Shown here: positions 22,031 through 31,923 of the stretch, piece by piece
Position numbering within the stretch: the stretch's first letter is position 1
How the letters are laid out: each line of letters begins with the position of its first letter
Source of the DNA: Methanobacterium sp. ERen5
GTDB lineage: Archaea; Methanobacteriota; Methanobacteria; Methanobacteriales; Methanobacteriaceae
DNA length: 64,000 nt
Direction: 5' to 3'
Assembly (NCBI GenBank): GCA_024167805.1
Contig: CP099988.1
Span: 1,558,001 to 1,622,000 of the forward strand
Position numbers and translations under genes: made by a program
The notes under the pieces: generated by a model
Seen by the model: only the letters and a program-made list of their open reading frames with translations
Told to the model about the DNA's origin: nothing
Database searches by the model: none

Positions 22031-24148
22031 ATGCAAACTAAAACAAAATTGGGATTATTAACAGTTGTTTTGATTATTTATTGTTCTACAATTAGTGCGA
22101 GTAGTGCAGGTAATTATGCCATTAACGATAAGTCTTACAGTAATTATTTCAATACATCAGGATACCTTAACAATACTAACATAGTAAGTGGAGATGTTTT
22201 AGATTGTTCAGGTAGGATAAAAAATAAAAATATGTATATTAACATTCCTTTAAATATCACAAGCACGGATAAAACAGGGATGATCATTAATAGCACCATC
22301 ATCATATTAACAAATGGATCAGGAACAAACATTACAAATTTAAAAATAAACAACACAGACGATAATTGTCATGGAATTTATCTTTTTAACACAGAAAATA
22401 ACATCATAAAAAACAATACAATACAATCTGATGGAATTAGGGGGCACTGTATTGTTTTAGTGGGATCTAAATATAATCATATCATTGGAAATAACCTATC
22501 CGAATACGGGACAGTCAATGGTTGGACTCATTCACCTATTATTTTAGGAGATTCCCATTACAACATCATTGCCAATAATTATATTGTGTCAAATGTTTCA
22601 AACTGCATATATTTATGTATGTACTCATTTGCGGATTATACTAATGGAAATTTATGTACTTATAATGATATGATTGACAATACCTGTTTAGGTGTTGATA
22701 CATCATGGTGTTATGCAATTCAGATAATGGGTGCTTATAATAAGGTTATTAATAATACCATAAGAGGATCCTATCGTGGAATTTCATCAGAACAGGACAA
22801 CGGTGGCAACATCATCATTGGAAATAACATTGCTGCAACTTACTGTGGCATCTGGGTTTCTTCTAACTGCACAGTAACAGGAAATATTATAACTGGTTAC
22901 AACACCACCCACAATGGCATCATAGCGATTGGTTCCAATGCAAAAATATTAGATAATTTCATAAAACTGTTCAGGGGTAATGGAATTTATTTGGCTGGTT
23001 CTGATTGTACTGTTAGTGGGAATAATATTGCAACTGCAAATTATGAAGCCGTTTATATTTATGGTATGGTCCACAACATAAGCATCTCTGAAAACATTAT
23101 TAGTTCAAACATAATGGGGATCGTGTTGAAACAGCAATCATCGAGCAAGCTTCCAACCAACATCACCATATCTAACAATAATATTACTTGTAAAGAAAAC
23201 TATGCTGTTGATTCATCCGAAGGTAGTAAATCTGTTATAACTGGTAATTATCTGGTTTCTAGTGGTAAACAAGGTAATAATGCTTTGGTTTTGGCTTCGA
23301 GCGATATTGTTTTGGGGAATTATGGTAATTTCATAGCTTATGCTGATGTACCTAGCGGTTCATTTAAGAAAGCATTAACGGTACATTTAACTGCTAGTGA
23401 TCATCAGGATTTGAATCCTAAGATTTATTACACTTTGAATGGTAGTGCTCCAACTAAAAACAGTTTATTGTACAATGGATCCATTCACATTAAACTTGAG
23501 AAAACCACTATTTTAAAGTTTATTGGTGTGAATAAATATGGAAATGTTTCGGGGGTTGTGACAAAGGTTTATACTCTTGATAAAGTTGCTCCTACTGTGT
23601 TTGCTAGTGTTAAATCTGGGAAATATAAAGTTAATAAGGTTGTTTCTTTGAAGATGAATGAGGCAGGCACTATATATTATACGCTGAATGGTGGTACTCC
23701 GGTTGTGAGGAGTTTGAGGTATGTTAAACCACTGGTTTTTTCTTCAAGTAAAACTTTGAAGTTTTTTGCAATTGATAATGCAGGTAATAAGTCTCCTATT
23801 TATACTTTGAGATATGTTATTGACAAGATTGTTCCTAAAGTAGTTTCAACCACTCCCCGAAATGGGGGGAATGGTGTTTCAAGACCAGGCAGTATAATAC
23901 TCAGATTCAGTGAGCATATTAATTTTGGTGTTAATTGGTCTAAAGTATATTTGAAGAATGTTAAAACAGGTAAACTGGTTGCTATTAAACAGTTGATAAA
24001 AGGTAATAATTTAATTATTAATACCCGCTTAAAACAAAATCTTAACACGTCATATACTGTTTATATCCCTTCCTCAGCTGTAAAAGATGATGCCGGTAAT
24101 TTCATGACCAAAGGATATATCAAAAATTTCAAAACAGGAAAAAATTAA
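22031..24148 (+). CDS. Secreted beta-helix surface protein A6 with chitobiase-like and Ig-like domains
   Basis: An intact 705-residue protein with GAGGAGG before the ATG and a signal peptide (LGLLTVVLIIYCSTISASSA). Residues about 40-430 are NosD-like helix repeats. Two chitobiase C-terminal-type domains follow (KIYYTLNGSAPTKNS near residue 460, and TIYYTLNGGTPVVRS near 545), then a Big_5 Ig-like domain (IVPKVVSTTPRNGG to the end). No C-terminal helix is seen. The gene has its own 126-base upstream gap and closes the island. Confidence 0.83.
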   Translation: MQTKTKLGLLTVVLIIYCSTISASSAGNYAINDKSYSNYFNTSGYLNNTNIVSGDVLDCSGRIKNKNMYINIPLNITSTDKTGMIINSTIIILTNGSGTNITNLKINNTDDNCHGIYLFNTENNIIKNNTIQSDGIRGHCIVLVGSKYNHIIGNNLSEYGTVNGWTHSPIILGDSHYNIIANNYIVSNVSNCIYLCMYSFADYTNGNLCTYNDMIDNTCLGVDTSWCYAIQIMGAYNKVINNTIRGSYRGISSEQDNGGNIIIGNNIAATYCGIWVSSNCTVTGNIITGYNTTHNGIIAIGSNAKILDNFIKLFRGNGIYLAGSDCTVSGNNIATANYEAVYIYGMVHNISISENIISSNIMGIVLKQQSSSKLPTNITISNNNITCKENYAVDSSEGSKSVITGNYLVSSGKQGNNALVLASSDIVLGNYGNFIAYADVPSGSFKKALTVHLTASDHQDLNPKIYYTLNGSAPTKNSLLYNGSIHIKLEKTTILKFIGVNKYGNVSGVVTKVYTLDKVAPTVFASVKSGKYKVNKVVSLKMNEAGTIYYTLNGGTPVVRSLRYVKPLVFSSSKTLKFFAIDNAGNKSPIYTLRYVIDKIVPKVVSTTPRNGGNGVSRPGSIILRFSEHINFGVNWSKVYLKNVKTGKLVAIKQLIKGNNLIINTRLKQNLNTSYTVYIPSSAVKDDAGNFMTKGYIKNFKTGKN

Positions 24149-24375
24149 CACCAAAAATATCCAAAAAAATTATAGAATCATGATCTAATATTATATATGA
24201 TAAAAAGTTTGGAATGATTAAATAGTCTGTTTACATTCAAATAAATGGACTAACATATGATGCAGTAGTAAACTTTCTATTGATTTAAAGGTTAGTTGTC
24301 CATATCCGGAACAAGTGAATTGTTTAACTATAGAAGATTTTTTTGAAAATATACAATGTTATTGGAGGAAAACTG

Positions 24376-24933
24376 ATGAAAAAACCTAAAATTGCATGGG
24401 GACTCACTGGTGCAGGGGATAAAATCGTTGAAACTCTTAAATACATGGAAAAAATTAAAAAGGAATATGATGACCGGGTTGACATAGAACTATTCGTGTC
24501 AAAATCAGGTGATCAGGTTCTAAAATATTATGGGATCTCCACTGAAATTGAAACCCATTTTGATAAAGTTTGGACAGAAATAAATGCTAACGCGCCATTT
24601 TTAGCAGGTAATATTCAGTTGGGAAAGTATGATTTCATGTTGATAGCACCTGCAAGTTCCAACACTGTATCCAAAATCGCCATGCGAATGGGTGATACCT
24701 TGATATCTAACGCAGCTATAATGGGTCAGAAAGCTGATGTACCCATTTACATCTTACCCTCTGATTATGAAGAGGGAGTAACAATAACCCAACTTCCAGA
24801 TGGTAATGATTTGAAGATCACCATAAGGGCGGAAGATGTTGAACATATAAAAAAACTGGCAAAAATGCATGATACCCACGTTATCAAGGAACCAAATGAT
24901 ATCCATGAAATATTTAGAAAATACTATGATTAA
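24376..24933 (+). CDS. afpA: Archaeoflavoprotein AfpA-type flavoprotein
   Basis: A 185-residue protein of the flavoprotein (HFCD-like) fold. The ATG at 24376 follows GGAGG; the longer frame from 24343 lacks such support. The N-terminal KIAWGLTGAGDKI and the APASSNTVSKIA stretch are phosphate- and FMN-binding parts of the family. Archaeoflavoproteins take electrons from ferredoxin and pass them to a partner; a paralogous group (DmrX-like) reduces dihydromethanopterin, so the exact partner is uncertain. The gene stands alone between A6 and a long non-coding stretch. Confidence 0.75.
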   Translation: MKKPKIAWGLTGAGDKIVETLKYMEKIKKEYDDRVDIELFVSKSGDQVLKYYGISTEIETHFDKVWTEINANAPFLAGNIQLGKYDFMLIAPASSNTVSKIAMRMGDTLISNAAIMGQKADVPIYILPSDYEEGVTITQLPDGNDLKITIRAEDVEHIKKLAKMHDTHVIKEPNDIHEIFRKYYD

Positions 24934-25544
24934 CTGAATAGAATAAACTAAAATTAATTTTTAATTTTTTTATCCATCCAACTTGATTTTTACATATCCC
25001 TTTTTTCTCCAACCTATTTCTTTTGAAGAATATTCTAACAAGTCTCAACTAATTTTGATTAAAAAATTAAATCTATTGATTATTAAATCCTGTTGTAACT
25101 GAAAACAATTTTCTTATATTCAATTGTTTGTATCAGGGGGCTGTTTGAAGATTTGGATGAAACCATAAAAAATGCATCTATTCTAATGGTTTGGTCTATA
25201 TGTCCCGATGGAAACATGTGCAATTATTCATCAAATACTCAAGTAACCATTTTATCATGGCTAGCAAACCAGAATATTTTAGTAAAACATTTGTAATTTA
25301 CAATATTTTTTCAAATTTTAGGAAAATTTTATTAATAAATCATCTACTTCGTTATAGTGTAGTTTGACGAAGTAAAAATATCTCCATTACTAAGATTTAG
25401 TAATATTAATGTTGAACATGATTAATGTAAGAAAAAAAGATGGATCACTGTCTTCAATAACAGTTATTTTATCTGCATACGCCTTCAACTATTCTTAACT
25501 ATTGGTTATTATGAGTACTGAAAATTCTTAAAGTATCTTATTTT
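24934..25544. other. 611-base gap without a convincing gene
   Basis: T-rich sequence after afpA (about 24957-24971) is a probable terminator. A short open stretch on the plus strand (about 25085-25297), ending in a frame reading LSWLANQNILVKHL, has no ribosome site and no family I recognise; it may be a remnant. The inverted repeat at 25345-25374 is listed separately. The right end is downstream of the leftward MFS gene. Confidence 0.5.
25345..25374. promoter_or_regulatory. Inverted repeat TACTTCGT/ACGAAGTA
   Basis: A perfect 8-base inverted repeat (25345-25352 and 25367-25374) has a 14-base centre. Length and symmetry fit a dimeric regulator site, but no intact gene starts close by on either strand. 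Confidence 0.4.
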
Positions 25545-27112
25545 TTAGCCAGTTTTGTCCTCAGCTTCGTAGCTTTCAAGCAATGTTTTTTCATCTTCTT
25601 TATTTGGGAATTTGAAGTATATGAGAATTCCACCAATGAAAATTGCCAGTATTCCTGCCATATAAGCCCAATGATCTCCCGCAAGGAAAGAGATTTTCGC
25701 AGCGTTTATTATATTTGACGAGTACTGTGGATACTGCAGAGCAACATTTGATGCGCTGTCAAATGATTTAAGAAGCTCTGAGATGATGTTGTTCGAAATT
25801 TGGCTTTGTTCATAACTTGGAAGTCCTGAAATCTTTGTACTGAATGACTTTGCATAGCCTGCAGTTAAAAGGGCACCGAAAATTGAGGTCATGATTGCTC
25901 CTCCAAAATCTCTTTGAAGATCAGCAGTTCCTGATGCCATTCCCTCACGCTTAATTGGAACAGATCCTGTTAGAGAATGCGAAGCAGGGGTACCTGCAAA
26001 ACCCACCCCTATACCAATGAATGCATATGCAAGTCCCACCTTCCAGTAGGGAATACTCTCCTTCCAAAGTAGGAGCATGGTTAAAAATCCGAACAAACAA
26101 AAAAGGTAACCTAAAAGCAGGGTAAATCTGGAACCTTTGGAGTTAACAAGCCTAGCTGAAACTGGGGCCACCAGCACCATACACACCACAGCAGGTAAAA
26201 TAGCTAGGCCAGAATTAAAGGTGGAGTAATTCAGTATATTTTGGAGAAATTGCTGTCCAATGTACATGGCACCCATGAGTGAACCAAATACAATTATACC
26301 TGCAGTTGCTGCCACCCAAAATATCTGGCGTCTAGCAACATTCAAGTCGTACAATGGACTCTGGGCATGTTTTTGCCGGTAAATAAATAGTATCATGGCC
26401 ACAACGGCAAAGACTATTAATTCCAGTACGAACATTCCTTGATTAGGTACTGGTGCGAAGTTTATGGCCATTATGAGTGTTCCGATCATTAAAAGGGATA
26501 AAAGTCCCCCTATATTGTCTACAGAATCTGGGGTTTCATTTATATGTGCTGGAACATATTTTATTGCCATTAGCAGTGCTAAAACTGCTAAAGGTAATGT
26601 AACTAAAAACACCGAACTCCAATTGAAGGATAAAAGGAGATAACCGGATATTACGGGCCCAAGAGCAGCAATGGCCGCACCTATGCCTGACCATAGTGCA
26701 ATGGATTTGGTTCTTTCATTACCTGTCCACAGAACAGCTATCAAGGCCAAGGTAGTTGGAAATGACATACCTGCAGCTAAACCACCAATGATACGTGCCA
26801 CAATAAGAACATCAATATTCGGAGCAAACCCTGCAAGTAACGAAGCAGGTATTGCAAGTAATGTTCCTGCGATAAGCATGGTTTTCCGTCCGTAATGATC
26901 ACCAATGGCACCGAACCAGAGTACAGAGGCAGCAAGACCCAGAGAATACCCAACAGCAACGAGATTTAATTGAAATTGGGGGCATCAAATGCAAAACCAA
27001 TTGAGGGAAGTGCAACGTTTGCAACAGACAGATTCAAATTCGCAACACCTGCAACCAAGATAAGAGTGGCTAAAACTAGTTTTCCAGTGTTGTCCTGATT
27101 TTTCGCTTGCAA
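25545..27112 (-). CDS. MFS drug/metabolite exporter, DHA2 (14-helix) type (one frame break)
   Basis: About 522 residues after restoring one C on the coding strand (G5 run on the plus strand at 26978-26982), which joins FAFDAP to QFQLNLVAVGYSLG. The likely start is TTG at 27112 (MQAKNQDNTGKLVLATL) with GGCGAT upstream. The protein has about 14 hydrophobic helices and the MFS loop motif GAIGDHYGRKTML after helix 2; motif C-like glycine and proline residues lie in helix 5 (GPVISGYLL). The family exports drugs or small metabolites by proton antiport. No regulator is directly adjacent. The substrate cannot be told from sequence. Confidence 0.8.
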
Positions 27113-27282
27113 ATGGATCGCCTACTAATAAAAATTATAATTAGACTGATTAATTTTAGTATTAGATTACAACATTTAATTAGTTTTCTAAAGGGCCATT
27201 AATCCCAACGGAGAAAAAATTAGTAGTTTCTGCACCATAAATGAAACTAATCTGTAATCCAAATATTTCAAGGTAAAAAATT

Positions 27283-28370
27283 ATGGAATTTGAGGATATA
27301 GCAATTGAAAGGTTAGAAAGTCAACACATGGGATCAGATAGGATCAGAGTTCCTTCCAAACTTGTGTCTTGGCTTATGGCGGTACAAGCACAAGAATATG
27401 ATGGTGCTAAATGGTCAATAGGGCTGAGATTAAGAAATAAAACAGATAAATATATAGAAAATGCACTTAAATCCAAAAAAATAGTGAGAACATGGGCTAA
27501 CCGGGGAACATTACATTTTGTTAATTCCGAAGACATCAAATGGTTGCTTAAACTAATAGGCCCACGTTTAATTCAAAGAAATGCCCGGAGATATCGAGAA
27601 CTGGAATTGGATGAAAAAACTCTAAAAACAACTGGGACAATCCTTGAAGAAGCACTTTCAGGCACAAAAGGAATTAAACGGTCTAAGTTAAGGGAAATTC
27701 TTATTGAAAATAAAATTTCAACAGACGGGCAGAGATTCACATTCATACTACAAAGGGCTTCGTTGGAAGGTTTAATTCATCAGGGGATTTCAATTAAAAA
27801 CGATCCGATTTACCATTCATCAGAAGATCTTCCATCACCCCAACCTACAAATGAGGAGGCATTGAAAGAGATTTCCAAACGATACTTCCATTCACACGGA
27901 CCAGCAACCCTTAAAGATTTTGTCTGGTGGTCTGGATTAACAGTTAATAATGCAAAAACAGGATTAAAATCTATAAAATCCGAACTCAACAGGTTTGACA
28001 TTGGAAATAAGACATACTGGTCAAAAATTAGCCCAGTAAATCAGGAAGGAAACTTCAAACTGGGCCAAACATTAAAATTCTTTCACAGTACGATGATTAT
28101 TTATTGGCGTACCAGGATCGTGGAGCATCCATTGATGGAAAAGCTAAACAACTTTTAAAACCAAAGTATGGTAGATTTAATCCGGTGATCCTAGTAGACG
28201 GCAAAGTCACAGGAACATGGAAGCGTGAGATCACCAAAAATAACGTAGTTTTTAAATTAAATCATTTCAGACCCCTAAGTGAACCTGAGAATAAAGCATT
28301 AATTTCTGAAATAAGGAATTACTCAAAATTTATTGATAAAAATTGTGCAGGTATTGAAACCAATTTTTAA
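27283..28370 (+). CDS. AlkZ/YcaQ-like winged-helix DNA glycosylase family protein (one frame break)
   Basis: About 362 residues after adding one T at 28081-28083, which joins TLKFF to SQYDDYLLAYQDRG. This is the HTH_42 (formerly DUF1006) family. The N-terminal LMAVQAQEYDGAKW contains the QAQ (Q-x-Q) motif used by AlkZ and YcaQ enzymes to hydrolyse glycosidic bonds of crosslinked or alkylated bases. TWANRGTLHFV and the C-terminal DDYLLAYQDR and GTWKR segments are also typical. A repair role is family knowledge; the lesion is unknown. The DUF1697 gene starts 12 bases downstream and is probably co-transcribed. Confidence 0.75.
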
Positions 28371-28382
28371 AGGTGTTAATTC

Positions 28383-28928
28383 ATGACCACATATATCTCC
28401 ATGATAAGAGGAATTAACGTAGGCAGTAAAAGAATTAAAATGGCAGATTTAATGGATATCTACATATCCATTGGTTTTAAACCAGTTAAAACCTACATTC
28501 AAAGTGGCAATGTAATTTTTAAATCAAACATGGATGATCCCGATGATCTGGGCCAAAGGATAATACAAAAAATATTTGAAACCTACAACTACCATGTTGA
28601 AGTCGTAATAAGAACCATGGAAGAACTTAGAACAGTAATTAAATCAAATCCTTTTGGAGATAAAGAAGTGGAATATTTACATGTGACATTTCTCTCAGCG
28701 ATACCTCGCGAAGATATGGTTCACACAATAGATTTGGAGAATATTAATGGAATTAAGAGTAGAGAAGAATTGAAATTGCTATCTAAAGAGATATATTTAT
28801 ACTTTCCAGAGGGTTATGGCAGAACTAAGTTGAACAACAACTTCTTTGAGAAGAAATTGGGATTAAATGCCACAACAAGAAACTGGAAAACAGTTAATAA
28901 ATTATTAGAAATAGCAGAGAAATTATAA
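28383..28928 (+). CDS. DUF1697 domain protein
   Basis: An intact 181-residue protein with the hallmark N-terminus TTYISMIRGINVGSKRIKM and the segments YIQSGNVIFKS and RTKLNNNFFEKKLGLNATTRNWKTV. DUF1697 proteins are widespread in bacteria and rarer in archaea; no biochemical role is established. It lies directly after the AlkZ-like gene, so a shared transcript is likely. A T-rich stretch follows the stop. Confidence 0.85.
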   Translation: MTTYISMIRGINVGSKRIKMADLMDIYISIGFKPVKTYIQSGNVIFKSNMDDPDDLGQRIIQKIFETYNYHVEVVIRTMEELRTVIKSNPFGDKEVEYLHVTFLSAIPREDMVHTIDLENINGIKSREELKLLSKEIYLYFPEGYGRTKLNNNFFEKKLGLNATTRNWKTVNKLLEIAEKL

Positions 28929-28980
28929 AAAAATTTATTTATTTATTAAAAAGAGTTTTTCTAGGGATTTTGAGTAAAAA

Positions 28981-29011
28981 TAAAATAGAAAAATTCTCCA
29001 GTTATGGAGAA
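28981..29011 (-). terminator. Terminator-like hairpin downstream of lon
   Basis: TTCTCCA (28994-29000) and TGGAGAA (29005-29011) form a perfect 7-base stem with a 4-base loop. On the minus strand it is followed by a T-rich tract (28981-28993). It lies 20 bases after the lon stop. Confidence 0.6.
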
Positions 29012-29031
29012 ATTTCATTTTAGGGGTTTTT

Positions 29032-31412
29032 TTAGATTCCAGCCCCACCTGGAACATGGTCGTCGTTGCTAATGTCCATGAGCATAGGTTTTGGAAGTTC
29101 AATTCCTATGGTTTCTGTGATAACATCTTCAACAGTTTCCACTGGTATGAATGTTATCTCGGTTTTAACTTCGTCAGGAACATCGTCAAGGTCTTTCATA
29201 TTCTCTTTAGGTAGGATGATGCGGTTTATTCCTGCACGGTGTGCTGCAAGTACCTTTTCCTTGATTCCACCAACTGGAAGTACGGCACCTCGCAAGGATA
29301 TCTCACCGGTCATTGCCAGTTTAGGATCGACTTCATGACCTGTTACAAGTGAAGCTATGGTACTCAGGAGTGCTACACCTGCAGATGGGCCGTCTTTAGG
29401 TATTGCTCCTGAAGGTACGTGTATGTGAAGGTCCTTTTTATCGAACTCAGCGTTTTTCATGTTGAAGGCCAGTCTTGAACGAATCAAGGTCTGTGATATT
29501 TTAGCTGATTCCTTCATAACATCTCCTAACTGTCCTGTGAGTGTTAATTTACCTGTTCCTGGCATGAAAGCCCCTTCAATGAACAGTATATCTCCACCCA
29601 CAGGAGTCCATGCTAGTCCTGTAACAACTCCTGGGGGTTGTTTTTACCTGCTCTGTTGTACTGTGTGAGTTCGTGTCCGAGTATATCGTAAAGCATGTCT
29701 GATTTTACAACGTAGGGTAGTTCAACATTTCCAAGAACGATCTTTTCAGACACAACCCTTGAAACTGCTGAAAGTTGCCTTTTTATTCCCCTAACGCCTG
29801 CTTCTCTTGTGTACTTTTCTATAATGGTTTTGAGTGCTTCATCTTCTATTTGAAGCTGTTCAGAGTTGATTCCATGATCTTCAAGCACTTCTGGTATGAG
29901 ATGTTGTTTGGCTATGTTGAATTTTTCGTAGCTGGTGTAACTGCCTATTTCAATGGTTTCCATACGATCTCTGAGTGGTCCTGGAATATCTCTGAAAGAG
30001 TTGGCTGTGGCTATGAAGAACACATCTGAAAGGTCGTAGGGTACCTCTAGGTAATGGTCTGAGAAGGTGTCGTTTTGTTCAGGATCAAGTACCTCTAGGA
30101 GTGCACTTGCAGGGTCGCCATTGTATGCTGCCATGAGCTTGTCAACTTCGTCCAGAATAAATACGGGGTTGGTTGTTCCTGCACGTTTCATTCCCTGTAT
30201 AATTCTTCCTGGAAGGGCTCCTAGGTAGGTTCTTCTGTGACCTCTTATTTCTGCTTCGTCTTTAACTCCTCCCAGACTTATTCTCACATATTCCCTTCCT
30301 AAAACTTCTGCAATACTTTTACCTAGACTAGTTTTTCCAGTTCCTGGTGGACCCACAAGTAGGAGTATGGATCCCTGTTTGTTCTGTTTTAATTTCATCA
30401 CAGTCAGGTGCTGAATTATACGATCTTTAACCTTATCAAGTCCATAATGCTGTTCATTGAGCAATTTCCTAGCTGCTTCAATATCTACATCTTTTATTTC
30501 ACTTTTTCCCCATGGAAGGGTTGTTAAGAGGTCCAGGTAACTTCTGATGACGTTTTCTTCTGAACTGTGTGGTCCTTGTCTTTCTAATTTGTCCACTTCT
30601 TCAAATGCTGCTTCCTTAACTTCTTCAGGCATCTCAGATTCTTCAATCAGTTCTCTGTAATCTTTTTTGCCACTTCCGCCTTGAGAGTCATTCAGTTCTT
30701 CCTGAATAGCTTTTAACTGTTCTTTCAACATGTTTTCCCTGTGGGTTCTGTTCATCTCATTGTTGAATTTCGCAGCTAGTTCCATTTGGAAGTTGATTGA
30801 TTCTTTCTGTTCTATCAAGATGTCTATAAATTTGAGACTTTTATCTTTGAGAGATCTGATTTCAAGAAGTTCTTGCTGTTCCTCTATTGAAAGCCTGAGG
30901 TATGGATAGACGTATCCCATGATCTGGCCTAGGTCATTTAACTTATTTATCTGTTCTATGTAAGTCTGTGAGCCTTTGAAGTTTTGACTCATTTCAGATA
31001 CCAGATCTTTGACGTGTTCAATAATTTCCTGTTGAGTTTCTTCATCGAGATCAATGATGTCTGGTACCACCCTGTAAGTTGCTTTAAATCCTGGACCATC
31101 AGGAATCACATCTTCTATTTCTACTCTTTCTTCTACTTGGACCATTATTTGGAAGAAGTCTTTCAATGGTTTGATATTTTCTATTCGGATCAAGGTTCCG
31201 ACGTTGTAGAGATCAGACTCTGAATAAAGTCCCTCTAAGTTATCTTCTTTAACTGCCACAGATATGGCTTGAAAATCATCATTGGCAACTTTTTGGTAGA
31301 GTTCACCGCCTACTTTTTTACCGATCTTGAGGGTCATCTTGGTGCCCTGTATCAAGACTTTGTCCGGTATAACTAGTACTGATAATTTTTTATTAACATT
31401 TATATCGTTCAT
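29032..31412 (-). CDS. lon: Lon protease, bacterial LonA type (one frame break)
   Basis: About 793 residues after adding one C on the coding strand (G5 on the plus strand, 29633-29637), which joins RAGKNNP to [14 protein letters not shown]. Order: an N-terminal LAN substrate domain (1-200), a coiled linker (200-300), an AAA+ module with Walker A GPPGTGKT (near 350) and Walker B FILDEVDK (near 415), then the protease domain with catalytic Ser in DGPSAGVAL (near 675) and Lys in [10 protein letters not shown] (near 717). It has no membrane segments, unlike the usual archaeal LonB. It degrades misfolded and regulatory proteins in the cytoplasm. Downstream hairpin at 28981-29011; the ArsR gene lies upstream on the same strand. 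Confidence 0.9.
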
Positions 31413-31461
31413 GGTATCACTTTTGGAGGATTTTTTTAGGATTTAGATAATTTTTATGCAA

Positions 31462-31811
31462 TTAAACTAATTCATTCTTCGGTGTATTCGCATTTGTTGA
31501 AAACACAACAAAAAAGGAGTCAATTTTTTCTTTGTGTTTGACTAGGGCGTTTTTATTGAATGTGTAGTAAATATAATTTCCTTGTTTATTGGAATGTAGT
31601 ATGTTTACAGTTTTGAGTATTTTAAGGTGTTGTGATGCTGCTGGCTGGGTTAAGCCCATCATCTCTGCCATTTCAGTGACGCTGAAGCTTTTTTCTCCGT
31701 TGATGCCAAGCAATAAATAAGAATCAACCTGTTGACATTTCCCAGAGCTTTAAATAATTCTTCCAATTCCTCTGATCGATCTTCGTCATCAGGTTCAATT
31801 CTCAACATCAT
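31462..31811 (-). CDS. ArsR-family winged-helix regulator (one frame break)
   Basis: About 116 residues after restoring one base near 31712-31717 (RLILIY then [10 protein letters not shown]). The start is one of two adjacent ATGs at 31811 and 31808. The N-terminus is acidic ([20 protein letters not shown]), followed by the ArsR fold with recognition helix [12 protein letters not shown] and wing [12 protein letters not shown] see no CxCxD-type metal site, so the signal is unknown. The gene is divergent from the gene at 31924, and the 112-base gap holds a repeated palindromic site, which suggests autoregulation and control of that neighbour or of lon downstream. Confidence 0.75.
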
Positions 31812-31818
31812 GTTACAT

Positions 31819-31844
31819 AAGTATATACTTATATACTTATATAC
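31819..31844. promoter_or_regulatory. Operator-like TATATAC repeats between ArsR gene and divergent gene
   Basis: TATATAC occurs three times with an 8-base period (31822, 31830, 31838). The first copy sits inside a perfect 12-base palindrome AAGTATATACTT (31819-31830). The block lies just upstream of the ArsR start. It could be both TATA element and operator. Confidence 0.5.
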
Positions 31845-31923
31845 CTTTCTATTCTTTCAAAAGAAATATTCATTTCAAACACCATAGTAATAAACAGCAA
31901 CAATTTCTCAATTAGTAGAGTTT

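Noticed and set aside
2849..24148. CRISPR array suggested by many short repeated motifs
   Set aside because: The repeats are degenerate, in frame and code for beta-helix turns; there are no constant direct repeats with unique spacers.
24149..25544. tRNA gene in the longer gaps
   Set aside because: I looked for TTCGA/TTCAA arms with a matching acceptor stem here and in the other long gaps and found none.
29066..29668. Plus-strand open frames opposite lon
   Set aside because: They are shadows of the lon gene in antisense frames, with no start signals and low-complexity Ser/Thr/Pro content.
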